Positions 1 through 5,266 of a stretch of 5,282 bases of DNA are shown in pieces. The first letter of the stretch is position 1; each line of letters opens with the position of its first letter. A model generated the notes under the pieces. The model saw nothing but the letters and a program-made list of their open reading frames with translations. It was not told the DNA's origin and made no database searches. A program made the translations under genes and the position numbers. Origin of the DNA: Oscillospiraceae bacterium (lineage in GTDB: Bacteria > Bacillota > Clostridia > Oscillospirales > Ruminococcaceae); assembly GCA_020024475.1 (NCBI GenBank), contig JAHHTS010000132.1:1-5282 (forward strand), in the 5' to 3' direction.

Positions 1-12
1 ATATAGTATAAT

Positions 13-38
13 ATTGTCACTTATATGGTATTGACAAT
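13..38. repeat. 7-bp inverted repeat upstream of radC
   Basis: ATTGTCA (13-19) and TGACAAT (32-38) form a perfect 7-bp dyad with a 12-bp centre. The right arm overlaps a TTGACA (31-36) that is a perfect -35 hexamer, but no good -10 lies 16-18 bp downstream of it. It could be an operator or the 3' hairpin of an upstream gene, or it could be chance in very AT-rich DNA. Low confidence. Confidence 0.25.
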
Positions 39-68
39 TTTATTATATATATCTGTTTATATATTTTA

Positions 69-97
69 TTGCAAGAATTATATAAATTTGATATAAT
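69..97 (+). promoter_or_regulatory. Sigma-A-type promoter for radC-rlmD
   Basis: TTGCAA (69-74) and a perfect TATAAT (92-97) are separated by exactly 17 bp, which fits the housekeeping sigma consensus of Firmicutes. Transcription would start near 103-105, giving a leader of about 30 nt before the radC ATG at 133. AT-rich DNA gives chance -10 matches, but the -35 and the spacing make this the best candidate in the leader. Confidence 0.6.
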
Positions 98-132
98 TGT
101 AATCAATTTATAAAAAGGTAAGATGGGGTAGT

Positions 133-822
133 ATGGCAAAATTAGAACATAACCATAAAGGACATAGGCAAAGGTTGAAAAAGCAAATGATAGAATCAGA
201 TTTGACTTCATTTGCATCTCATAATATATTAGAAACATTATTATTCTATAGTATTCCACAAGTAGATACAAACGATATTGCACATGATTTATTAAATCAT
301 TTTGGTTCTATATCGGGGGTGTTAAATGCAACACATGATCAACTTTGTAGTATAAGCGGAATTAAAGATAATACAGCATTGCTTATAAAAATAATTTCAG
401 AAATAACAAAAAGATATTGGATAGAACAAGAAAATGTTGCAAAACAAGAAGTCTTTGATAACATAAGTAAGATAGCAGGATTTTTAATAAATAAATATAT
501 AGGATACAATCAAGAACAGGCATTTATAATGTATTTAGACGATAATTTAAGAATGATTACTTGTGATAGGTTAGCTAAAGGGCAAGTAAATAATGTAAAC
601 ATCAATAAAAGAGAACTTGCCTCAAAAATTATTAAATATAATGCTACTAATATAATTATTTCTCATAATCATCCATTTTCTGACACACAGCCATCATCTT
701 CTGATTTTGCGTCAACTATGGATTTGAAAAAGTTTTTACAAGCAATAGATGTTAATTTAATGGATCATATTATTGTGTCTGGTAGAAAATTTTCATCAAT
801 GAAACAATTAGGATTAATATAA
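133..822 (+). CDS. radC: RadC-family JAB/JAMM domain protein
   Basis: A 229-aa protein of the RadC/UPF0758 family, of usual family length and beginning at the expected N-terminus. Residues about 10-90 form the N-terminal helix-hairpin-helix-like part (GHRQRLKK, an LETLLFYSIP segment and a SISGI hairpin). Residues about 105-229 form the JAB1/MPN-like domain with the JAMM metal-binding signature: H178-N-H180-P followed by D191, with E161 as the likely upstream acidic residue. The usual HNHPSGD reads HNHPFSD here, so the Ser-Gly pair is altered although the metal ligands are kept. The family was once called a DNA repair protein, but its biochemical role is unsettled; a Zn-dependent hydrolase or nuclease-like activity is only suspected. 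The ATG at 133 has a weak Shine-Dalgarno (GGGG at 125-128). The rlmD ATG follows the TAA by 10 bp, so the two are probably co-transcribed. Composition matches rlmD, suggesting a resident chromosomal copy rather than a plasmid- or phage-borne one. Confidence 0.88.
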   Translation: MAKLEHNHKGHRQRLKKQMIESDLTSFASHNILETLLFYSIPQVDTNDIAHDLLNHFGSISGVLNATHDQLCSISGIKDNTALLIKIISEITKRYWIEQENVAKQEVFDNISKIAGFLINKYIGYNQEQAFIMYLDDNLRMITCDRLAKGQVNNVNINKRELASKIIKYNATNIIISHNHPFSDTQPSSSDFASTMDLKKFLQAIDVNLMDHIIVSGRKFSSMKQLGLI

Positions 823-827
823 AGGAG
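821..827 (+). promoter_or_regulatory. Ribosome-binding site of rlmD
   Basis: AAAGGAG overlaps the last bases of the radC stop and lies 5 nt before the ATG at 833. It fixes the rlmD start and supports translation from a shared radC-rlmD transcript. Confidence 0.8.
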
Positions 828-832
828 TTTTT

Positions 833-1996
833 ATGTCAAAATTAGATTATACAAAGTCTTGTCCACTCTATAAAAAGTGTGGAGGTTGTCAATTACAAAA
901 TATGACTTATGAAGAACAATTAAAATGGAAACAAATAAAAGTTGAAAGATTACTTAAAAAGTTTGGTAATGTTGAACTGATAAAAGGAATGTATTTCCCA
1001 TATCACTATAGAAATAAAGTTCAAGCAGCTTTTGGTATGACTAAGAATAAACAAATTATATCTGGGGTTTACCAATCAAGTTCACATAAAATAGTACCAG
1101 TTGATCATTGTATGATAGAGGATAAAAAAGCTGATGAAATTATTGTATCTATTCGTGAACTTTTAAAAAGTTTTAAATTGCAAGCTTATGATGAGTTTAG
1201 TGGTAGAGGTTTTTTAAGGCACGTTTTAGTTAAAAGAGGATTTTCTACTAATGAAATTATGGTTGTTTTAGTTATTGCTTCTCCTATTTTCCCTGCAAGG
1301 AAAAATTTTATTAAAGCACTTTTAAAAAAACATCCAGAAATAACTACAATTGTTATGAATATAAATCCTTATGAAACAAGTTTAGTATTAGGAGAAAGAG
1401 AAACGGTTTTATATGGTAATGGATATATTGAAGACGTTTTATGTGGGTGTAGATTTAGAATCTCTGCAAAATCATTTTATCAAATTAATCCAACACAAAC
1501 AGAGGTTTTATACAGTAAAGCTATTAACTTAGCAGAGCTTACTGGGAATGAAGTTGTTATTGATACTTATTGTGGTATAGGAACAATAGGGTTAATTGCA
1601 TCTAAAAAAGCTAAAAAAGTTATTGGTGTAGAAGTTAATAAAGATGCTATAAAAGATGCTATATTTAATGCTAAAAGAAATAAAATAACTAATGTTAGAT
1701 TTTTTAATGCTGATGCTAGTGATTTTATGGAAGATATGGCTAGTCAAGGTGAAAAAATAGATGTTTTATTTATGGATCCACCTAGAGCTGGTAGTGATGA
1801 AAGATTTTTATCTTCAGCTGTAACTTTATCTCCTAAAAAAATAGTTTACATTTCTTGTAATGTTGAAACACAAGAGAGAGATTTAAAATATTTAACACAA
1901 AACGGATATAGTGTTAAAAAAATCCAACCTGTTGATATGTTTCCTCATACAAATCATGTGGAGACGCTATGTTTGCTGTCAAGAAAAGATAAATAA
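833..1996 (+). CDS. rlmD: 23S rRNA (uracil-5-)-methyltransferase, RlmD/RumA/TrmA family
   Basis: A 387-aa SAM-dependent RNA m5U methyltransferase acting on 23S rRNA in the cytoplasm. Cysteines C10, C16, C19 and C93 match the 4Fe-4S ligands of the RumA group (C-x5-C-x2-C plus a distal Cys). The N-terminal TRAM domain is missing, as in many short Firmicutes members. The catalytic domain shows FYQINP (Q217), the SAM-binding DTYCGIGTIGL (D244 onward), acidic E267, MDPPRAG (D315), the nucleophile C342 in YISCN, and the general base E377 in the terminal HVET motif. RlmD and the paralogous RlmC/RlmCD cannot be told apart by eye, so the exact uridine is uncertain. The last about 11 codons (from about 1955) have higher GC and different codon choice from the rest, as if the end of the gene had been supplied by an inserted element (see the att entry). 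The protein nevertheless keeps the required C-terminal motif and appears functional. Confidence 0.92.
   Translation: MSKLDYTKSCPLYKKCGGCQLQNMTYEEQLKWKQIKVERLLKKFGNVELIKGMYFPYHYRNKVQAAFGMTKNKQIISGVYQSSSHKIVPVDHCMIEDKKADEIIVSIRELLKSFKLQAYDEFSGRGFLRHVLVKRGFSTNEIMVVLVIASPIFPARKNFIKALLKKHPEITTIVMNINPYETSLVLGERETVLYGNGYIEDVLCGCRFRISAKSFYQINPTQTEVLYSKAINLAELTGNEVVIDTYCGIGTIGLIASKKAKKVIGVEVNKDAIKDAIFNAKRNKITNVRFFNADASDFMEDMASQGEKIDVLFMDPPRAGSDERFLSSAVTLSPKKIVYISCNVETQERDLKYLTQNGYSVKKIQPVDMFPHTNHVETLCLLSRKDK
1955..1996 (+). other. Putative attL: island junction in the 3' end of rlmD
   Basis: The bases encoding HVETLCLLSRKDK-stop begin CATGTGGAGACGC. They are markedly less AT-rich than the rlmD codons upstream, and the composition stays changed from here to the IS at 4045. 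The 3' end of rumA/rlmD is an established integration site of integrative and conjugative or mobilizable elements in streptococci and other Firmicutes. It works because the element end restores the conserved HVET coding sequence. I infer a left attachment site here. The crossover core cannot be bounded exactly without an empty site or the right end, and no integrase gene is visible. Confidence 0.55.
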
Positions 1997-2000
1997 GGGC

Positions 2001-2029
2001 CAAAAAGTGGCGTATTTCCAGGCTTTTTG
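2001..2029 (+). terminator. Stem-loop immediately after rlmD
   Basis: CAAAAAG (2001-2007) pairs with CTTTTTG (2023-2029). An inner TGG/CCA pair (2008-2010 with 2018-2020) closes a 7-nt loop, with a two-base GG bulge. It begins 4 nt after the rlmD TAA and its descending arm contains five Ts. It may act as a weak terminator or antiterminator, or be part of the recombination site. The stem is A/U-rich and lacks a T-tract after the stem, so termination is uncertain. Confidence 0.35.
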
Positions 2030-2076
2030 CGAGGTGAGTGCCATTAGAGCATCCTTGCGAAAAGCTCGGTTTTCTT

Positions 2077-2090
2077 ATATGGAAACATAT
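2077..2090. repeat. Small inverted repeat with GAAA loop
   Basis: ATATG (2077-2081), GAAA, CATAT (2086-2090) is a perfect 5-bp dyad with a GNRA-type tetraloop in the non-coding element end. It is short and could be chance; a protein-binding site or RNA hairpin are both possible. Confidence 0.25.
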
Positions 2091-2142
2091 CCACTGAACG
2101 ATTTTGTCGAGAACCGGAAAATGGGTGGTAGGGTTTAGGCTG

Positions 2143-2156
2143 TGGATTAGATGTCA
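2143..2156 (+). repeat. Degenerate third copy of the island-end repeat
   Basis: TGGATTAGATGTCA matches the core TGGAATAGATAACA of the two full copies at 11 of 14 positions. It lies 27 bp upstream of the first full copy in the same orientation. It may be a divergent binding site of the same protein. Confidence 0.35.
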
Positions 2157-2163
2157 TAGGTTG

Positions 2164-2184
2164 TGGCAGTGGAATAGATAACAG
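2164..2184 (+). repeat. 21-bp direct repeat, copy 1
   Basis: The repeat starts TGGCAGTGGAATAGATAACA and is identical over 21 bp to the copy at 2227-2247, 63 bp downstream. Two perfect copies near an island end resemble arm-type integrase/excisionase sites, an iteron-like array, or an operator in front of the first gene. Confidence 0.8.
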
Positions 2185-2226
2185 CGACGACCGCAGTTCA
2201 AGCCACTCGATACTAAGGGGCAGACT

Positions 2227-2247
2227 TGGCAGTGGAATAGATAACAG
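2227..2247 (+). repeat. 21-bp direct repeat, copy 2 (overlaps the RBS)
   Basis: Identical to copy 1 at 2164-2184. Its last two bases (AG) are the first two of the AGGAGG ribosome-binding site of the 2261 gene. A protein or RNA structure occupying this copy would therefore affect translation or transcription of the cassette. Confidence 0.8.
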
Positions 2248-2251
2248 GAGG
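2246..2251 (+). promoter_or_regulatory. Ribosome-binding site of the 319-aa gene
   Basis: A perfect AGGAGG ends 9 nt before the ATG at 2261, deciding that start. Confidence 0.8.
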
Positions 2252-2260
2252 TGTCAGGAC

Positions 2261-3220
2261 ATGGATGACAGAAATTACGATGAAATTGTATCGGAACAAA
2301 ATGAAAAATTAAGAATACAGAGAAATTATTATAGAAGACTCCATGTCGATGACCTGTGCATTCTTAATGCAGAGGAGTACTATGAGAGCCTTAAAGATTG
2401 GAGTAAGTTTAAAGAACCAAGAGATACGAGCAAACGTGATGCTGAGAAGGATTCAAAGGTAACATTCTGGTTGAAATGTAAATCAATATTCTCCGATAAG
2501 GCAAAAAGAGAATTAGAAGAGAAATGCAAAGAAGCCAAGGTGTTGCAGCAAGAATATGAGCAGTATTATCAAAAAAGAGTTAACAGAATGCGTGCTCAAT
2601 TTGAGGAACAACAGAGGAAGAATCATGAGTCAGTGGATGAAATGAAATCCATGTATGCTAAAGGTGACAAAAAGCAAATTATCAGTTTCTTTAATGCAGT
2701 TTTAGCGAACGATTATTTTACGCTTGATATTTTATATAGGCAGGAAAGATATGACTCAACCAGTGTGATTTCTGAGTATGATGAAAAAACAAAAACCCTT
2801 TCGTACAGATACAGAATACCAAATTCGGATGAGATTTGTGTGATAGATAGATTTGTATACGATGAGGAAAGTGGAGAGGTTGTAGCCAAAGAATTAGATA
2901 AAACCCACGCAAAAAGAGTAAGGATGCATTTACTTCAGACTCTCTTATTGCGCTCAGCAGCAAGGATTATTTGTTCAGATGAGTCGAAAAACATTGAATT
3001 TATTAATCTTACAGGCTTTCTACGTTATTACGATAGGGCATATGGAAATAATCGAGAGATAAATGTAGTTAGGTTAAAAATTAGCCGAGATATGCTACTT
3101 CAGATAAATCCAGAACGTGCTAATATATCAGAATTGTTAGAACGAGCGTTGAAAGGAAAATTCAAAATATCGGCAGGACTATATGATAAAGAGCCGTTTG
3201 GCTTGACTGAAATTAAGTAG
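2261..3220 (+). CDS. Unrecognised 319-aa charged coiled-coil protein of the island cassette
   Basis: I do not recognise this protein with confidence. It is cytosolic by appearance, with no signal peptide or membrane segment. Residues 1-70 are highly charged. Residues about 75-135 are Glu/Lys/Gln-rich and almost certainly a long helix or coiled coil. Residues about 165-319 look like a compact alpha/beta domain (TLSYRYRIP at 179-187, LLQTLLLRSAARII at 224-237, FINLTGFLRYYD at 247-258, INVVRLKISRDML at 267-279). That C-terminal pattern recalls, from memory, a domain found ahead of Mrr-type nuclease domains in coiled-coil restriction-like proteins. No nuclease motif is visible here, so any function is inference only. 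The start is fixed by AGGAGG. A 46-bp gap separates it from the next gene, in the same direction and without a terminator, suggesting an operon. Composition is clearly less AT-rich than radC and rlmD, consistent with transfer. Confidence 0.8.
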   Translation: MDDRNYDEIVSEQNEKLRIQRNYYRRLHVDDLCILNAEEYYESLKDWSKFKEPRDTSKRDAEKDSKVTFWLKCKSIFSDKAKRELEEKCKEAKVLQQEYEQYYQKRVNRMRAQFEEQQRKNHESVDEMKSMYAKGDKKQIISFFNAVLANDYFTLDILYRQERYDSTSVISEYDEKTKTLSYRYRIPNSDEICVIDRFVYDEESGEVVAKELDKTHAKRVRMHLLQTLLLRSAARIICSDESKNIEFINLTGFLRYYDRAYGNNREINVVRLKISRDMLLQINPERANISELLERALKGKFKISAGLYDKEPFGLTEIK

Positions 3221-3251
3221 TTTTGAGATGAACTAAAACATTTAATGAAAT

Positions 3252-3256
3252 GGAGG
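3252..3256 (+). promoter_or_regulatory. Ribosome-binding site of the interrupted gene
   Basis: GGAGG lies 10 nt before the ATG at 3267 and 7 nt before an in-frame TTG at 3264. I prefer the ATG; the difference is one residue. Confidence 0.65.
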
Positions 3257-4041
3257 ACGGTGGTTGATGGAAGAAAATCTGGTTCATAATGACTTAGAGT
3301 TCTTGAGAGTCCTTAAAAAATATACACTAGATAGTAAGCTATTGGCTTGTCAAAAGTATTCAAGTAGGATAATGACATGTTCGATGGTTGATATGAGAAA
3401 AGCTATAAATGAAAATATCATGCCTTGGGAGATTGAAGCATTTGTAGCTTATTCAATAGTTTATGATAACGAAGAAGCAAAAGAGGATTTAGATTCAAAA
3501 ACATTTGACGATACCATTACACTGGTTAGAAATTATTGGCATAGTGGGCTGACGGCAGCGGAAGAAAGTGGAGAATATCCTGAAATATTTATGATGATAT
3601 CGGCACTTCAGCAGTTTCCTGTTCAAGGTGTTTTTCTTCAAAAATTATTCAGGTACCATTACTTTTTTACTTTCCAGAATAATGAATTGGATATGAAAAA
3701 AGTTTTTTATGAAAAAATGGGTGTTAACTGCGAACGGTTAGAAGAATTCACTTTTCTTGTATTTCTCGGATTCAGTAAGGAAGCACAAGATACAATTCCA
3801 GAGTCGGCATTACAACAGATGTTAATGAAGGTTTTGTCTGATACAAAGGTGCCGAGTTTACTCTCTATTGAAAAGGAAACATATAAGGAGCAGTTATCTG
3901 CCTTGTATAAGGATGATATTATCGACCAGTATTATGGCTTAAAAATTCAGTATCTCTATCCGTTTATATCTGGAAAATCTTTCACATATGTTCCGTCACC
4001 GTATCTTGTTGTGAATGCTGTTACCTGGATATATACTAAAA

Positions 4042-4045
4042 AAAT
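4042..4045. repeat. Target-site duplication, left copy (AAAT)
   Basis: AAAT at 4042-4045 matches AAAT at 5263-5266 if the IS is taken as GGACAC to GTGTCC. If the conventional TG/CA ends are used instead, only AA is duplicated. Four bases is within the 3-5 bp normal for IS3-family elements. Both readings give the same restored target sequence. Confidence 0.6.
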
Positions 4046-4051
4046 GGACAC
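4045..4051 (+). repeat. Left terminal inverted repeat of the IS
   Basis: TGGACAC is the exact complement of 5257-5263. The identity beyond seven bases is interrupted (differences begin at the eighth base). Confidence 0.7.
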
Positions 4052-4104
4052 AAAAAAGCGAATAGATTAAAATAAAAATAATTAAAATAAACGAGGTGTA
4101 TAAA

Positions 4105-4371
4105 ATGGAAAATCAAAAATATAGTGAAGAATTTAAACAAAGCATAGTAAATCTATATAAATCAGGTAAATCAAGTAGTGAGATTACAAGAGAGTATGGT
4201 ATGAGTTCATCAACACTACATAAATGGATTAAAAAATATACTGAGATTAAAGTTTCAGATTCAGAGACTTTAACTGTTGCTGAAATTAAAAAACTCCAAA
4301 AGAAACTTGCTCTTTTAGAGGAAGAAAATATCATATTAAAAAAAGCAATGGCTATCTTCACAAAGGAATAA
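4105..4371 (+). CDS. IS3-family transposase OrfA (HTH DNA-binding protein)
   Basis: An 88-aa transposase subunit of the HTH_Tnp_1 type. KYSEEFKQSIVNLYKSGKS opens the family's typical N-terminus. The helix-turn-helix covers about residues 22-43 (EITREYGMSSSTLHKWIKKY). A C-terminal leucine zipper with heptad leucines L64, L71 and L78 would mediate OrfA/OrfAB multimerisation. It binds the terminal repeats and regulates transposition; the fused OrfAB is the catalytic form. The ATG at 4105 is preferred over an in-frame GTG at 4096 because GAGG (4093-4096) is 8 nt before the ATG and overlaps the GTG. The last codons overlap the orfB frame, which is open from 4290, and include the A7 slippery run. 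Confidence 0.9.
   Translation: MENQKYSEEFKQSIVNLYKSGKSSSEITREYGMSSSTLHKWIKKYTEIKVSDSETLTVAEIKKLQKKLALLEEENIILKKAMAIFTKE
4338..4344 (+). promoter_or_regulatory. Probable -1 frameshift site of the IS
   Basis: A run of seven A (4338-4344) followed by G reads A-AAA-AAA in the orfA frame. A -1 slip enters the orfB frame 25 bases before the orfA stop. A GAGG at 4318-4321, about 16 nt upstream, could act as a stimulatory Shine-Dalgarno-like element as known for dnaX and IS911. The predicted OrfAB fusion is 379 aa. Another A6G heptamer at 4374-4380 lies after the orfA stop and cannot serve. Confidence 0.65.
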
Positions 4372-5243
4372 AGAAAAAAGTAGCTGTTATAAAAAGATTA
4401 TCTAATAATCATAATATAAAACTTTTATGCAAAGTATTGAAGATAGCCAGAAGTACTTACTATGATAACATTAACCGTAAACCATCAAACAGAGTCAATG
4501 AAAATAACAAACTTAAATCTTTAATATATAAAATATATATTGATAGTAAAAATAGATATGGTTGTTCTAAAATCAGATACATATTACATAAGCAACGTTA
4601 TACTAAAATAAGTGTTAATCGTGTATCAAAATTAATGAAACAACTTAATATACATTCTATTACAATAAAAAAGTTTAAACACTATAAACAAAAACTTAAC
4701 TCTACTATTTCTTATGAAAATCTTGTAGAACAAAAATTTACAGCCAATAAACCTAATCAAATATGGTTGTCTGATATTACTTATATCCATACTATTAAAA
4801 ATGGTTGGACTTATTTGGCTAGTGTTTTAGATGTTTGTACTAGAAAAATTGTTGGTTTTTCTTATGCTAAGAAAATGGATAAACATCTTGTTATATCTGC
4901 CCTTAAAAACGCTTGCTTTAATCAAAATTATCCTAGTGGCGTTATCCTGCATAGTGATAGAGGTTGTCAATATACTTCAAATGACTATATATCTTTAGCT
5001 ATCAGTTTTAATATGAAACTTTCTTATAGTAAAAAAGGTTGTCCTTTTGATAATGCTCCTATGGAATCTTTTCATGCCTCTTTAAAAAAAGAAGAAGTCT
5101 ATCTTAGACACTACTTAGATTTTGATGATGCTAAAATACATTTGTTTGATTACATAGAGGGTTTCTATAACAGAAATCGTATCCATTCTGCTATTAATTT
5201 TTTAACTCCTATTCAGTTTGAAAAATCTTTTTCTCTTACTTAA
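4344..5243 (+). CDS. IS3-family transposase OrfB (DDE integrase domain), made as an OrfAB fusion
   Basis: The catalytic part of the transposase. The frame is open from 4290 to the TAA at 5241-5243 but has no good start near the overlap; the first conventional start-like codon is a TTG at 4437, which would give 268 aa and lacks a convincing ribosome-binding site. I therefore expect expression by -1 frameshift from orfA at 4338-4344. Numbered from 4437, an HTH_21-type region spans about 24-85, with YGCSKIRYIL. The RNase H-like rve core spans about 100-260 with the DDE triad D113 (WLSDITYI), D174 (HSDRGCQYTS) and E210 (APMESFHASLKKE). There are 35 residues between the second Asp and the Glu, the hallmark DD(35)E of this family. 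The C-terminal YNRNRIHSAINFLTPIQF is also typical. All catalytic residues are present and there is no internal stop, so the protein appears functional. It copies and pastes the IS through a circular intermediate, as known for the IS3 family. Confidence 0.93.
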   Translation, partial: SNGYLHKGIKKKVAVIKRLSNNHNIKLLCKVLKIARSTYYDNINRKPSNRVNENNKLKSLIYKIYIDSKNRYGCSKIRYILHKQRYTKISVNRVSKLMKQLNIHSITIKKFKHYKQKLNSTISYENLVEQKFTANKPNQIWLSDITYIHTIKNGWTYLASVLDVCTRKIVGFSYAKKMDKHLVISALKNACFNQNYPSGVILHSDRGCQYTSNDYISLAISFNMKLSYSKKGCPFDNAPMESFHASLKKEEVYLRHYLDFDDAKIHLFDYIEGFYNRNRIHSAINFLTPIQFEKSFSLT

Positions 5244-5256
5244 TTTTCTTACTTTC

Positions 5257-5263
5257 GTGTCCA
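5257..5263 (-). repeat. Right terminal inverted repeat of the IS
   Basis: GTGTCCA, the exact complement of the left end at 4045-4051, lies 13 bp after the orfB stop. Confidence 0.7.
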
Positions 5264-5266
5264 AAT
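5263..5266. repeat. Target-site duplication, right copy (AAAT)
   Basis: Matches AAAT at 4042-4045. The first A is shared with the conventional CA end of the IS, so the exact boundary is ambiguous by one base on each side. Confidence 0.6.

Larger units (their letters stand above)
1997..2260. other. Non-coding left end of the island
   Basis: A 264-bp stretch of high GC between the rlmD stop and the first island gene. It holds the stem-loop at 2001-2029, the small hairpin at 2077-2090 and the direct-repeat cluster at 2143-2247. A 75-codon frame (1911-2138) crosses it but begins inside rlmD and has no ribosome-binding site, so I do not call it a gene. I see no convincing -35/-10 pair for the downstream genes. 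Confidence 0.5.
3267..4070 (+). pseudogene. Unrecognised island gene truncated by the IS3-family insertion
   Basis: The open frame gives 267 aa, but only the first 259 residues (to Lys before 4044) are native. The terminal MDTKKRID and its TAA are read from the left end of the IS that starts at about 4045. The native part is a mostly helical, soluble protein with no signal peptide. Notable segments are WEIEAFVAYSIVYD (54-67), FPVQGVFLQKLFRYHYFF (117-134), a helical repeat-like stretch at 140-220, and LKIQYLYPFISGKSFTYVPSPYLVVNAVT (225-253). The last segment recalls, from memory, accessory proteins in which a helical region is followed by a C-terminal PD-(D/E)XK-like nuclease domain and which occur in defence islands; this is a weak, unverified resemblance. 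If right, the IS removed the catalytic part. Joining the flanks with one AAAT copy gives an open frame (TKKIIDYGP) to the window end, so the gene once continued. The stump may be translated but is probably inactive. Confidence 0.75.
4045..5263 (+). mobile_element. Complete IS3-family insertion sequence (IS150-like)
   Basis: An element of about 1.22 kb bounded by TGGACAC (4045-4051) and its complement GTGTCCA (5257-5263), with further imperfect terminal similarity (14 of 20 bases ungapped). It carries overlapping orfA and orfB in the usual IS3 arrangement, with orfB in the -1 frame. It has a 4-bp AAAT duplication and sits inside an island gene in the same orientation. Base composition is extremely AT-rich (11 G/C in 4621-4680), like or beyond the host genes and unlike the surrounding island. 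Both orfs are intact, so it may be active. I cannot name the ISfinder entry from sequence alone. Confidence 0.88.

Noticed and set aside
17..283. 88-codon reverse-strand frame with hydrophobic stretches
   Set aside because: Overlaps the radC start and promoter on the other strand. Its hydrophobicity and Tyr/Ile richness are what AT-rich antisense DNA produces.
1911..2138. 75-codon forward frame spanning the rlmD end and the intergenic region
   Set aside because: It starts inside rlmD in another frame, lacks a ribosome-binding site, and crosses the presumed island junction. It is most likely a chance frame in the higher-GC element end.
2160..2206. GTGGC/GCCAC inverted pair as a hairpin
   Set aside because: Five bases separated by about 34 nt is not significant in a 264-bp region.
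2143..2247. CRISPR-like array
   Set aside because: Only two perfect 21-bp copies with one 42-bp gap and a degenerate third at a different spacing, and no cas genes; it does not have array structure.
2718..2963. 81-codon reverse-strand frame
   Set aside because: Lies wholly inside the 319-aa gene on the opposite strand, with no start context or recognisable motif.
4113..4361. 82-codon reverse-strand frame
   Set aside because: Antisense shadow of the well-supported transposase orfA.
4374..4380. A6G heptamer as the frameshift signal
   Set aside because: It lies after the orfA stop at 4369-4371, so ribosomes in the orfA frame would not reach it.
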